64,000 nt of DNA from Chlamydomonas sphaeroides. Lineage: Eukaryota > Chlorophyta > Chlorophyceae > Chlamydomonadales > Chlamydomonadaceae. The notes below the pieces were generated by a model. The model was not told the origin of the DNA and searched no databases. It worked only from the letters and a program-made list of their open reading frames with translations. Of this stretch, positions 45,501-56,258 are shown piece by piece. Numbering within the stretch: position 1 is the first letter of the stretch; every line of letters starts with the position of its first letter. The stretch spans positions 17,364-81,363 of the forward strand of contig BDDC01000253.1 in assembly GCA_001662425.1 (NCBI GenBank), given 5' to 3'. The position numbers were made by a program, and so were the translations under genes.

Positions 45501-48355
45501 NNNNNNNNNNNNNNNNNNNNNNNNNNNNNNNNNNNNNNNNNNNNNNNNNNNNNNNNNNNNNNNNNNNNNNNNNNNNNNNNNNNNNNNNNNNNNNNNNNNN
45601 NNNNNNNNNNNNNNNNNNNNNNNNNNNNNNNNNNNNNNNNNNNNNNNNNNNNNNNNNNNNNNAGGGCACGGCTGCCGGAGGAGGGGGAGGGCGCCCAGGC
45701 GCGAGCTGAAGCCTGCCCGCGCCCCCTCTGCCAGCCGCATAGCCCGGGCACTTGCCCCCGAGGTCCAGGGACCCCGCTTGCCTCTGCCGTGCCCCTCCTC
45801 CCGCGCGCCCTGCTTCGCTCCCCAGCCTGCCCCTGCCCGCCCTACCTCCCCTTCCCTTCCTCCCCTCCCGTCCTCCCTCCCTCCTCCCGCCTCCCTCGCC
45901 CGCCCTCACTTGAAGTAGAACAGGCTGCCCGCCTCCTCGCTGTACTCGACCTCCAGGTCCGACACCGCGGTGCGCAGCGCGGGGCTCCAGTTGACCATGT
46001 ACTGCCCCCGGTAGATGAGGCCCTTGGCGTGCAGCCGTACGAAGGCCTCGGCCACGGCGTCTGGGGCGGAGGACGGCGGGGCGCAGGGCGGAAGCGCAAC
46101 AACGGTGAATGAGAAGGAGGTGCAAGGTTGACGACAGGCCGGGCAGAACCCCGCCACCTGCAGTACAAAGAGCCCCCTTTTCTCATTCGAGCGCTCATTC
46201 CGCCAGCAACCCCGCCCTCGCTGAACCAGACGGCCGGCCCACAACCTCCCTTTATCCCTCGTTCCATCCCCTTAGCTTCCGTGTACCGTGCGCCTTCTCA
46301 CGCCCCGAAGCGCCAACCCCCGCCCCCAGCCTCACCCCAAGCCCCGCCCCCAGCCTCACCGGCAGCCGCTCTCCACCCCCACCCCTGCAGCTCTGCCCTG
46401 GCCGCACCCGCCCTAGCCCAGCTGCCGCACCCGCACACCCCCGCCGCAGCCCGCAGCCCCTCAGCCCTCACCCGACAGCCCCTCGTCCAGCGTGAAGCGC
46501 TCCCGGCTCCAGTCGCAAGAGGCGCCCAGCCGCCGCAGCTGGTTGGTGATGAAGCCGCCGTACCTGGGGCGGGCGGCGGAGTGGGGAAGAGGGAGAGGGA
46601 GCAAGGGGGAGGGGGAGCAAAGGGGAGGAAAGGGAGGGCAGGGCAGGGCGGGGCGTGAGAGGCCAGGGCAACGGACGGCCTTAGCGGCAGGCAGCCGACA
46701 GGGGCTTCGGGGGCGGGTTGGGACGGGCAGCAGCAGCCAGCGGACGCTGGGCGCTTGGCGCTTAGCGGCGTTGCCAGCCGCATGCCGCCCCGGGTGCCGC
46801 ATGTTTGGGCCGGGTCCGGTCGGCCCTATCGCCCGTTCGGGCCCCCCGGCGCGGCCGCTCACTCCTCCTTCCACTGCCACACGCGCTCCGTGAACTGCTC
46901 GCGCCCCATGTCCAGGCGGCTGGTGCCCTCCTTGGCCAGCATCTTCTCCACCACGCTCTGTGTGGGATGAGGTTGGGTGTGCAGGGGTGGGGTTTGGAGC
47001 GTCAGGAGGTCGCCCACGGGCAGCAGGCAGCGGCGGCGCTCGGCCCGGCGGCAAGGTAGTCGCTGGGCTGCTGGGGGACACGGTCGCTGAGCAGGCGGGC
47101 ATCCTGCGCCACGGGCTGCCGAGCCACGCCGCTGCCCCGCAATGAATCTCTTGCCCCCTGCTACCCCTATCCCCTCCCCTTCCTCCGTGGTCCTTGCCAG
47201 CCCACCTGCGTGGCAATACCGGCGTGGTCGGTGCCGGGCAGCCACAGCGCCTTGCGGCCGTTCATGCGCGCGTGGCGAGTCATAATGTCCTGACGAGGCC
47301 GGGGCGCAGATGCGCGCGTCAGGGTGGGCTGGGGCGAGCTGTGCCCGCCTTGGCCCGTGTAAACGCCGCTGCCTGTTCTGCTCTCATGGCACATCCAAGC
47401 AGCCCCGGCCCTGTATCGCCTGCACCCCTGCACCTGCTTATGGGCCCTAGCCCCTATTGCCCATGTAGGGCTCCCGCCCCTGGCCTGCCATCTCCCCTGC
47501 CCTCCCCTGACGCCCGCACCTGCACGGTGGCGAACATGGCGTGCCCCATGTGCAGCTTGCCCGTAACGTTGGGCGGCGGCATGGAGAGCGTGAAGGGCTC
47601 GCCCGGGGCGTCCAGGTCGGGCTTGAAGTAGCCGCGCGATTCCCACCTGCGGGCCGGGTTGCGGGGCGAGGAGGCGAGGAGGCGAGGAGGCGCGGTTGAC
47701 CGGGTGGCAGTAGCGGTAGCGACAGCGGTGTCGACCGCGAGGCAGGGGCGGGGTGGCGAGGTGGGTGGGCCGAGCATGAGCACCACGCACGGGCGACCGC
47801 CGGGGCAGCCAGGAGCTGTTGCACGGAAGGCGCACGCCCGGCGGCCGAAGCAGGGCCAACGGCCGAGAGGGGCGCAGCCTGCACTGCGCTGCATGCGTTG
47901 GACCTCCATGGCCGCGGCGTGGCGGCTGTGTCGCGAGCCCTGGGGCTTGTGGCGCGACGGCGGGCGAGGCACCGCGGCCGATACGGCCCTCGCCACGTAC
48001 CACTTGTACAGCCGCTCCTCCGCGGTGTTGGCCTCGAAGTTTTTAGGCAGCTCTGGCCGCCCCGAGGTCGCGGCCACCGTGCTGGCCTCCTCTGCGGGTC
48101 GTGGCGCAGGGCCGGCGCGCGGGTCAACCGGCAGTCCGGAGCCACGCAATTGGTGGCGACGGGTATGCCAACCGACGACGACCGGCCGGGCTTGCACACG
48201 CGCCAGCTCGTGTACTCACGGACAGCAGCAGTCCGCAGGATTGGCGACAGGCGCAGCGGTGCAGCGACCGCCGTAGGCTTGCATGGCTGCCACGATGCGC
48301 TGCTTCCGACGTTTAGAAGGCGCGCCGCGAGACCGCGGCAGCGCTGAGGCTGCAT
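39543..48355 (-). CDS. VARS: Valyl-tRNA synthetase, probably organelle-targeted
   Basis: A class I synthetase in many exons. The first exon (MQPQRCRGLAARLLN ... RTAAV, basic and without acidic residues, like a mitochondrial/plastid presequence) joins in phase to QEASTVAATSGRPELPKNFE. HIGH motif: PPPNVTGKLHMGHA. Further family blocks: DIMTRHARM, LWLPGTDHAGIATQ, CDWSRERFTLDEGLS, LPVATTRPETILGDTAVAVH (editing-domain start), the DWCISRQLWWGHRIPVWY block, EEDVLDTWFSSGLWPFS, the GHDILFFWVARMIMMG block, and the KMSKS signature in GRKMSKSLGNVVDPLD. The anticodon-binding domain and a C-terminal coiled-coil arm (LGRLGKQKAKLDKELGGIMG, EAKIAQVSALQQK), typical of ValRS, complete it. It charges tRNA-Val and hydrolyses mischarged Thr-tRNA. 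The N gap falls in an intron: exon FYFK joins YPVAGG in phase. Dual or organelle targeting is an inference from the presequence. Confidence 0.96.
41168..41210. repeat. Perfect 18-bp inverted repeat with 7-nt loop
   Basis: The left arm 41168-41185 (CACCCTCAGTCTGGGCCC) and right arm 41193-41210 are exact reverse complements around AGCGCCA. It lies in a ValRS intron. Next to it (41240-41290) is a tandem GGTGCAGGGCCGAGGTGCA repeat. Confidence 0.85.
41800..41935 (+). repeat. Imperfect CATGGCCCCACCAAGG repeats
   Basis: Several degenerate units of the type CCATGGCCCCACCAAGGCCC lie in a ValRS intron. They are low-complexity and non-coding. Confidence 0.6.
44598..44626 (+). repeat. Dispersed short motif, copy 4 (reference)
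   Basis: GGGTTCCGTT followed by CTACCTAACACTGGAACAC lies in a ValRS intron. The ends GTTCC/GGAAC could pair as a small stem. It shares 19 nt exactly with 24776-24794 (inverted) and about 30 nt with 28941-28970. Confidence 0.55.
45308..45662. other. Assembly gap in a ValRS intron
   Basis: A run of 355 N. The flanking exons join in phase without loss (FYFK to YPVAGG), so no coding sequence is likely to be missing. Confidence 0.95.
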
Positions 48356-49150
48356 CGCCACCGAAGGCCGCGCCGCGTGCTCTTCGCGACCAGCCCTGAC
48401 CGCTGGGCACCTCTGCCCGAGCTGCATTCCTATATGGGTTGCTGCTCAATTACGGCTATACTCCAGCAGCGTGAGCAGGGCGGGGTCAGTTGCGTCGTTG
48501 ATGCGAAGCGCTGCAATCGCAGCGCGGCGACTTCGGCTGAAGCACGCCAGACGCACGTTTGAGCGGCCTGGTCGGTCAAAAGGCAATGCACAATTGACAG
48601 CAAGACTTTGGGGAAAAGCTCTGGGCCCTTGTCCGGCGACGAAACACGCGTGGCTGGCTTTCCCCTCCGTCCCCTTCGTTCGCGCACTTTGACCAATCTT
48701 CACGACGCAATCACTGCCGTCGCAGCAAGTTGAAAACCTGAAAACGAGTAAAAAGTTAGGCAGTATCCTAGATATCGCTAACAGCGGGAGGCGCCACATC
48801 CGCGCCACCATCCTTATACCTTCCTCAGGGCCACACTCCCGGACTTGGTCGCGGCCGCCACCAGCCAGGCCACTACCTCCCATCGTCGCCCATTGCCCTT
48901 GCTGTGTCATGCAAGCTGTTGCGCTGCCCTGAATGACCCTATGCGATGCCCACGGTACGCCGCCCTATCGCCCCTACGCACCACCCTAACAGCCTGCTCC
49001 TGGCGGTTGTCTCCGGTACCCTTCGCTGACTTCCATGCTGGTTCAACAGTCAAAGCCTGCCCAGCCTGGCCTTACGGCCTGCCCCTGCCCTTGTCGCCCA
49101 CCTATCCCCTTTTACTCTCCGCCCTCTACCGCCCGCCCCATCCTGCGACC
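48356..49150. other. Intergenic region, ValRS / RFWD3-like
   Basis: The 795 bp between two minus-strand genes should hold the 3' UTR of the RING gene and the ValRS promoter. No coding feature was recognised. An alternative in-frame ValRS start exists at 48427. Confidence 0.4.
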
Positions 49151-52100
49151 TCATCGGACTACCCGCTGGTACAACGACACCCTCGAGGCGCTCGCGCAGC
49201 CCAGCAGCCAGCCGCCGTCCCCGCCGCCGCCATGCCCCTCGGCCGTCGCCGCCGCGACCATGCACGTGGGAGGCGAGCGGTGCGGCTCCAGTCGCTGCAG
49301 CAGGGTCGTGCCGCCGCGGGCCGCGCTGCGCAGGCACCACACCAGCGGCTGGCAGGCGTCGTCGTCGCTGGACGCCAGCAGCGGGCAGGCGCCCGGGCCT
49401 AGGACCAGGCCGGGGTTGAGGACGGCGCTGGCGGGGGCTGCGATGGCGGGCGGCAGCAGACAGCTGCGGACCGACTGGATGCCGCGGCGAGTGTAGCCGC
49501 CGGCCACGGTCGCCTGCGATGGGGTGGGGAGAGGCTGCGTGACAGTGGCCAGATGGGCAGCTTTGTAAGGCCCGCCGCGTCACAAGCCGGTGGCTGCCAT
49601 CAATCGCGGAGAGGCGTGGACGCCCCGGCGTGCCTGCACACCCCGTCCCCAGCCCCAGCTCCCGTGCTGCCCACGGCGTCACACGCGGAGCACCCAAAGC
49701 ACGGGACCACGGACGCCGGCGACCGCAGCGCCGAGCAGCTTTGATCCCCAGCCTGCCAGCTTCGCACCCAGCACGCCCGACCCGACCCGAGCCCCCCGTG
49801 CCGCACCTCGTGGCTGTACGGCAGCGCCGCGTCCATCACCACCAGCCCGACCTCGTGCCGTGGCCCGCCGTCGGGGCTGGTGGCGGCGCAGCCGTCCGGC
49901 CGCCGCCACGACAGCGCCATGCGCGCCGACGGCGCCGCTCCCAGCGCCACCGCCGCCGCGCCGACCGGCTCCGGCAGCACCGCCACGCTCTCCACCGCCA
50001 TGGTGCCGCCCGCGCCAAAGCCGCCGTCCAGGCGCCGCAGCACCGGGCCCTCGACGCCAGCGCCCTGCGGCAGCCGGGGTTGTTGCGGATATGTGCTCAG
50101 GCGGGCGCTACACCAAGCTTCAGCATGACCGCCACAGGCTTCAAGCGCGACCCGGGCCCTCACCTGCAGCAGCCAAGCGCCCTTGGCGCAAGACACCACG
50201 CAGCACGGCCAGCGCGCGGCGCTGTCGCCCATGGCCGGCCCCGGCGGCGGGCCCGGCACCACGGCCACCGACCGCACCGGCAGCTGCGCGCAGCCGCTGT
50301 CCACCGGCAGCGCTTGCGTGACCGCCAGCGGCTGGTCGGTGCGGCGCGTGTCGAGCAGAGCCACCAGGCCGCGCTCCAGGCCCGCCACCCAGCCGTGGCC
50401 GGCGGCGTCGTCGGGCAGCGGCGTGACGCAGACGGGCCGGTGAGGCAGGCCGCGCCAGCCCGCGACGACGAGGCTGTCGGAGCGCGGGCACAGTAGGCTG
50501 AGGCCGGCGCCGCGCGTGACGACGGCGAGCAGGCCGGCGGAGGGCGCCGCGCCGGCGCCGGGGCCGGGCGACAGCTGCATGTCTGAGACGAAGCTGGTGT
50601 TCGGGGGCAGCCGGATGCGCGTGGATGACTGGCGGGATGGGTAGGGACAGGACGCGAGGCAGGGTTCGAAGGTTTGCGGGTTGGGTGTGAGGACGTAGTA
50701 GCATGGCACGGGGCGTCAAGCCGCCTGCGCGGTGGCACGGCCACGGTGCCGCACGGCCCCACGGCGGCGCCCTCACCTCGGGCGCCATCATGCTGATCTT
50801 GCGCACCCAGCCGCCCGCGCCGCCGGGCTGCTCCTCGTACACCAGCAGCCGCCGGCTGCCGGGGTCGAGCGCCAGGAAGCGGCAGCCCTCCACGCCCAGA
50901 CCCAGCACCGGCTGGAACGACACCCCCTCACACCCCGGCCCGGCACCAGCGGCACCAGGGCCCTGGCTGCAACCGTAGCCGTAGCCAGGCGGCGGCGAGC
51001 CCCAGGGCGCCGGGCCGGCGCCGGCCGGGCCCCAGGCCGGGCCGCGCTGCGATGATGGCGGCGTGGCGTTGGGAGGCCGCCGCGTGCCATCGAGCACGGG
51101 GTGGTTGGGCTGGTGCTGGCTAGGTAACGCGCCGGGCTGCTGGGAGCCTGGTACCTGGAAGTGGCCCCACATGGATGAGGCGGACGGAGCGGAGGCGGGC
51201 GCCGCCTGGTGTGGCTGCGGGTGGGGTGCGGGAGGAGCCCAGGACGCGGTCGAGGAGGCGGCGCCGATGCCGGTGCCGCTTTGGGCGCTGCTGCCTGCGC
51301 TGTTGTGCTCTGGCCGCCACCCCCCGTGCGCTGCAGCCGCGGCGCTGCCCTGCGGCGCCAGGAGGCCTGTGGCGCTGCCGTTGCCTACCGGCGCCCCGTG
51401 GTGCGTGCTCGGGTGGCCCTGCTGCTGGGGGTGCAGGTGAGGGTGCAGCTGCAGGGGCCGAGCCGCCGGTCCCTCTGCAGCGCCAGGCGGTGGCGGCGGG
51501 CCCGGCGGCAGCGGCGGGCTGATCAGCTGCGTGGCCTGGTACTCGCCCTCCCCAGCGTCCGCCTCCTGCTGCTGCCGCGGCACCGCTTGCTGCCACGCTG
51601 CCGCCGCGGGCTGCCGCGGCTGTGGCGGCGGCGGGCGTGGTGCCGGCGGCGGAGGGGGGCCCATGGCCAGGGCGCCGCCCGGAGCCGGCACCAGCGGCAT
51701 GCACAGTGCTGCCCCGGCGGGCGGCGCCCAGTGCAGCTGCCCCATGGCATCGGCCGTCAGGCCCATGGCCGGGCCCATGGCCAGCAGCGACGCCAGCGCC
51801 TGCTGCTCCAGCTGCGCCTGCTGCGCCGCCGCCTGTGCCTGCTGCCGCTGCATCGACGCCATCTGCTGCCGCGCTTTGTCCAGCTCCCGCCGCAGCCGCC
51901 GAGCCTCCTCCTCCTGCACCAGCGCCGACTGCGAGGGCGGCAAGGGCCGGGGTGCAGGCGTGAAACGGCTGGGCAGGCCGCCGCTGCTGAGGGCTCCAAT
52001 CGCCGACCCACATGAGGAGAGCCGTCACCCGCCCCAGCGCACCAGATTGCGCTACGTACTACTCTCCACAAACGTAACAATCAATAGCTGTGACATCAAC

Positions 52101-52978
52101 AATGCTACTCTATTTATGGGCTACCACCCGGGGTGCGCCCATCTTGCCGGCTGCGCAAGCTTCTTTGGGCTTTGGGGCTACAGCGCAAATAGCCATTGCG
52201 TACTCGAGCGTGGCTTGCTCTGCACGCCCACCTGCTCGGCCTCCCGCTTGGCGCGGTGCATCTTTTGGATCATGAGCTCACGCTCCGCCACCTCGGATGG
52301 CTGCGGCGCGGGCGGTGCGGCCGCGGGCGCGGGCGCGCCGGCGCCCGCAGCCTGCGCCACCACGACGGGGATGTTCCACAGCTTGATAATCTCACGCTCC
52401 TTGGCGCTGCGGGGCGAGGCGTGCAGGTGGCCGGGTGTTGACAACGCGCGTTTGAGGGAGGAGGTGCTGCGGCAGGATGCGTCGAGGGCCGGCGGGTGGC
52501 GGCTCACCTCTTCCTGCAGACGGGGCAGTTGCGCTTGGTGCGCAGCCATCGCCGCATGCAGGCCTCCCCCGCCGAGTGGCCGCAGCGCAGCACGACGACA
52601 ACATGGTCGCCCTCCGACTCGAAGGGCTCCAGGCAAATGCAGCAGTCCGCGCTGCCGCCTGCCGGCATAGCCGCTGTGGGCGCCGGAGCCGGGGCAGGGG
52701 CCGCAGGTGCAGCGCCCCCATGCGCCGCACCGGCTGCCGCGGCGCCGCTGCCGGTGCGGGCTACTGGACCGTCGCCTGCAGGAGCGTCCTCGTCATCATC
52801 AATCACGATCGCTGCGGTGGGGCGGGTCGGTGGGCGGGGATGTGCCAAGGGAAAATGTACCAGCACGCGCAGCAGCTGTGGGCTGGGACACCGGGGGCCC
52901 GACACTGTGGTTGCGAGCTGCGCTGACGCGCCAAACCAGTTCCCCAGCGCAGTTTCTTCGACTTTCCACTTCAGCCAT
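49151..52978 (-). CDS. RFWD3: RFWD3-like RING E3 ubiquitin ligase
   Basis: The first clear exon encodes an acidic IVIDDDEDAPAGDG and a RING finger: CCICLEPFESEGDHVVVVLR, CGHSAGEACMRRWL, then CPVCRKR (C3HC4 spacing). Next come SAKEREIIKLWNIPVVV, a charged helix (VAERELMIQKMHRAKREAEQ) and a coiled coil (EEEARRLRRELDKARQQMAS). A long Pro/Gln/Gly-rich linker follows. The C-terminal half is a diverged WD40-type beta propeller: FQPVLGLGVEGCRFLALDPG, SSTRIRLPPNTSFVSDMQLS, VTPLPDDAAGHGWVAGLERG, SVAVLPEPVG. It ends LLGCASASRVSLYQRVVR. Order and content match RFWD3, an E3 that ubiquitinates RPA and RAD51 at stalled forks and in crosslink repair. The start is uncertain: MAEVESRRN at 52978 needs a short first intron, and an open frame runs further upstream to 53067. 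The Pro-rich insertion is larger than I know from animal RFWD3. Confidence 0.8.
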
Positions 52979-53400
52979 GGTACGGGCCTGTCGAGCGTGC
53001 GACGAGCCAGCGGCTGGCCCTGCATGCGCCTGCATGGTGCCGGAAGCCTACTCACGGGGGGATGCATCCATGTGCTTCTAGCACTGTCTCGCTACGATGT
53101 TCTACTATCGGCATCGGCCATGCTGCCTGGCCTGCAAGGGTAGGGACACCGGCTCGCGCCCGCGCCCAAGTGGCGCGAAAGCAGTTTTAACAGCAATGGG
53201 AAAGCAGAGTAGCCACAGTGCGGTGCTAGAGTGCTCTATGGTGTGTGAAGGGGGTGGCAGGTAGCCCCCTGCAAGAGCTGTCGTTCACTTGCAATCCGGA
53301 GGAATGCGCGACTTTCGCCTACGCCCACGCCATATCCACGACTGCACAGCACTGTAGCCTACAACTTCCTGCAGCACATAAAGAACACAAGACTTGCACC
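52979..53400. promoter_or_regulatory. Divergent promoter region, RFWD3-like / STR12-like
   Basis: About 420 bp separate the likely starts of divergently transcribed genes. An ATAAAG sequence stands about 20 bp before the STR12-like ATG. That is too close for a TATA box if the 5' UTR is of normal length. Confidence 0.4.
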
Positions 53401-55669
53401 ATGCTCGCAGCACAGCGCCTCTGCCGGCCGGTGTCGCGGCTTCGCTGCCCTGCGCCGTTCCAAGGCAACCTCATGGCAAGCCGTAGCGTTGCGGTTAAGG
53501 CGGGACCGGAGCGCGTGGTGCAAGTCGCCCACATCTTATGCAAGGAGGACCAGACGTTGCTGGCGGACGAAATCGAGGCTAAGCTCACAGGTGACAGTGA
53601 CCCGGCAGGGTGGCAGGGTCCCACCTTGAAACATCCATCCACGTGTGTGTGCCCATCCTACCTCCCCACGGGGCCCCTCACTACGTGCAGGCGGCGCGGC
53701 CTTCGACGAGCTTGCACGCCAGTACTCGACATGTAGCTCCGCCACTCGTGGTGGAGAGCTGGTGGGGCATCGCGCCTGCCGGGTGCCGAAGGGGGCACCC
53801 TCCCTCGTTGCTCTGCCGCGTGGCCTGCGGCAGCATTTACATACACCACGTGCACATACCATCAAGCGCGCCCGCTAGGGCCCTCATCAGCTGTTGCGCT
53901 TACCCGCTACCCATGCCTGGCCCTGCAGGGCTGGCTTACCCGCGGGACGTTCTTCCCCCAGGTGTGAAGGTCCGGGAAGGCCACAGCTCCACGAGCTGCT
54001 TCATGCCCGCGAAGCGTGCCTCCCATCAGCGGCAGTGCCATCAGAGGCAGCGCCATGAGCACCAAGACACACTCCTTTCTTGCGGAACCCGCCCTACAGT
54101 TTGAGAAGGCGGCTTTCGCCACTCCTGTGGGCGGCGTGACGCGGGCGACGACAGGTGCGGCCGCGGCTCACCTCGTCTGCACTGCAGCGCTGGCTGCCAG
54201 CCCAGCAGCGGCTCACGCGAGCGGCCCCTGTCCACCCAGGGAGAGGACTGCACGTCATCAAGGTGCTCGCAGAGCGGTGAGCCCTTCCGCCACCCCGCGC
54301 ATGTCTTGCCTGGCGCCGGCCTACCGCCTGCACCAGCAATCGCCCGGCGCGGCACCGACCTCAATTACCCAGCCATATCGCTATTATTGTCGGGCCTGCA
54401 TCGGCGCAGGTTCCAGTCGACCGTGTCCCAGATGCCTGCTGAGGCGCTGGCGGAGCTGCTGGGCAGGTGCGGCGTGGCGCCGCAGCGCCCAGGGCCCTGG
54501 GCGCAGGCCAGCCTCGAGCCAACTCACTTGCGCATTGTGGCCGCACGGGGCCTCCGCATGCGCCCGGCGGCAGCCGGCGGCACAGCCGCACCCCTCATGC
54601 CGTGCTAGTTACCCTGGTGCCCGGCCCGTGGCCTGGCCCATGGCCTGCCCCGGCGCAGCCCCGCGCTGCTGGAGGACGTGCAGCTGGTGGACGTGCGCGA
54701 GGAGTGGGAGTTCCAGACCGCGCGGCTGCCGGGTGAGGCCGCCGGGGGCCGGGGCGGCAGCGGCTCTGGGCGCCTGCAGGGACCCCGAGAGCGGCACGCG
54801 GCACTGGGAAGCAGTGCGCATGTGCAGCTACGTGCCGTGGCTCATGGAGGGCGCTTGCCAGGGGATAGCCTAACAGATTGCTGCGCGCACGCCCGGGCTC
54901 GGTTGCTGCAGGCTTCCAGCTGCTGCCGCTCAGCACCTTCAGCGAGTGGTCGGAGCAGATCACCAAGCGCCTGGACCCCAGGTGCGGCCGAGCCGTCAGC
55001 CACCTGCTGCTGGGGGCCAGCCACCCCATAAGCACATGCCCTGAGTGCCGCGCGACCCTGACGTGCGTGTGCCCCGCCTGCACCCGGCCCTGCGGCGCAT
55101 CCCTCCACGCGACGGCCTCCAGCCGGCAGACCGTGGTGCTGTGCCACCACGGGGTGCGGTCTATGCAGATGTCGCAGGTGGGCCACTGGGGAGGAGGGCC
55201 GCCGCCAGGGCCGGGATGCAGCATTTGACACGTGGCTCGGGTAGCGTCATTTGGGGGCGTTGTGGTACACCGCGGCCCCGCGCTGCAACCCTGTGCGGCA
55301 GCTTGGCGGGGTGGTTGTCCGCTGCATGCGGCTGCAGGCTGCACCGGGAGGGGGTCCGACCGACGACCGCCGTGCTGCCTGGCGCTGCCTGCCGCCCCCT
55401 GGTGTCGCAGTTCCTGGTCCAGAGCGGCTTCCAGGACGTCCACAACGTGGCGGGTGGGTCGATGGGGAGGGACAGCCAGGGCTGCGACTCCTGGCACGAG
55501 CTGCCTCGGCTGGACGAGCTTGCGGTCGCTGGGCCACGGCGTTTGAAGGGCTGCGCGTCCGTTTGCTGCAGCTGCGTGCGTGGCTCCGTCTGACCCGGCC
55601 CTGCTGCCTACCCCTGCAGGCGGCATTGATGCCTACTCGCGCGTTGACCCCTCCGTGCCCATCTACTGA
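53401..55669 (+). CDS. STR12: Chloroplast PpiC (parvulin)-rhodanese fusion, STR12-like
   Basis: Eleven or so short exons join in phase. The N-terminus MLAAQRLCRPVSRLR ... ASRSVAVKAG is a plausible plastid transit peptide. A parvulin prolyl isomerase domain follows: VVQVAHILCKEDQTLLADE, GAAFDELARQYSTCSSATRG, GELGWLTRGTFFPQFEKAAF, GRGLHVIKVLAER. Then comes a rhodanese domain: LLEDVQLVDVREEWEFQTAR, FSEWSEQITKRLDP and the active-site loop VVLCHHGVRSMQMSQ with catalytic Cys in CxxGxR form, then FLVQSGFQDVHNVAGG and IDAYSRVDPSVPIY at the stop. Arabidopsis has one protein of this order, sulfurtransferase STR12, in the chloroplast. The coupling of proline isomerisation to sulfur or persulfide chemistry is not understood. 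The next gene converges on it. Confidence 0.93.
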
Positions 55670-55764
55670 GGGGCGCTAAGCATGGCTGCCTTAGGAGGCC
55701 GGTCACCGAGCGCGGCTGTCCTGGGCTGTCTTGCAATTGCGCTGGGGTTGATCGACTAGCGTGC

Positions 55765-55769
55765 TTACA
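55765..55769 (-). terminator. Candidate poly(A) signal of the ten-repeat gene
   Basis: TGTAA on the minus strand, 490 bp past the stop at 56259. It lies inside the inferred STR12-like 3' UTR. Confidence 0.35.
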
Positions 55770-55969
55770 CTCGAGCCTGTCGCCACTGCTGGGCCGTGGG
55801 GGCATTTCGGCCCCGCCAGACCGCGCACCGCCGAGCAGGCGAGTTCGCGATTGCCAACCACACGCTCTAGGGCCGCAGAGGCCCAGTCAGCAAGCAAGTC
55901 ATATGCACACGTATCGTTCGGAGACGCATCACCGCAGATAGCACGGTCGAAGTTATGGTTCGCAACCCT

Positions 55970-55974
55970 TGTAA
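55970..55974 (+). terminator. Candidate poly(A) signal of the STR12-like gene
   Basis: TGTAA on the plus strand, 300 bp past the stop at 55669. The 55670-56258 stretch is otherwise without recognisable features. Confidence 0.4.
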
Positions 55975-56258
55975 CGTACCCCACAAGTACATAGCGTTCC
56001 ATCTCCCTATCGGTACTAGCAGGTTTGCCTCTGCCGTTCCTTCAACAACCCAGCCACGCGCTCACACAATCCCACCTCAGCGCCTGGCTTCTCAGCAAGA
56101 CCTCGACGCGACAGGCGCATCGGGCCAGCTTTCGCTCAGGGCTTGCGCGACCTCCGTCCAGCAGACAGCCAGATCACCACTACAATACCGTACACAGGGA
56201 TCCCTAGCGCCCCTGCATCCCCATATCCCAGCATCCTGCCATCCCCACGGTACCCAGC

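Noticed and set aside
45308..45662. Possible missing exon of ValRS in the N gap.
   Set aside because: Flanking exons join in phase and match the family without a deletion, so the gap is intronic.
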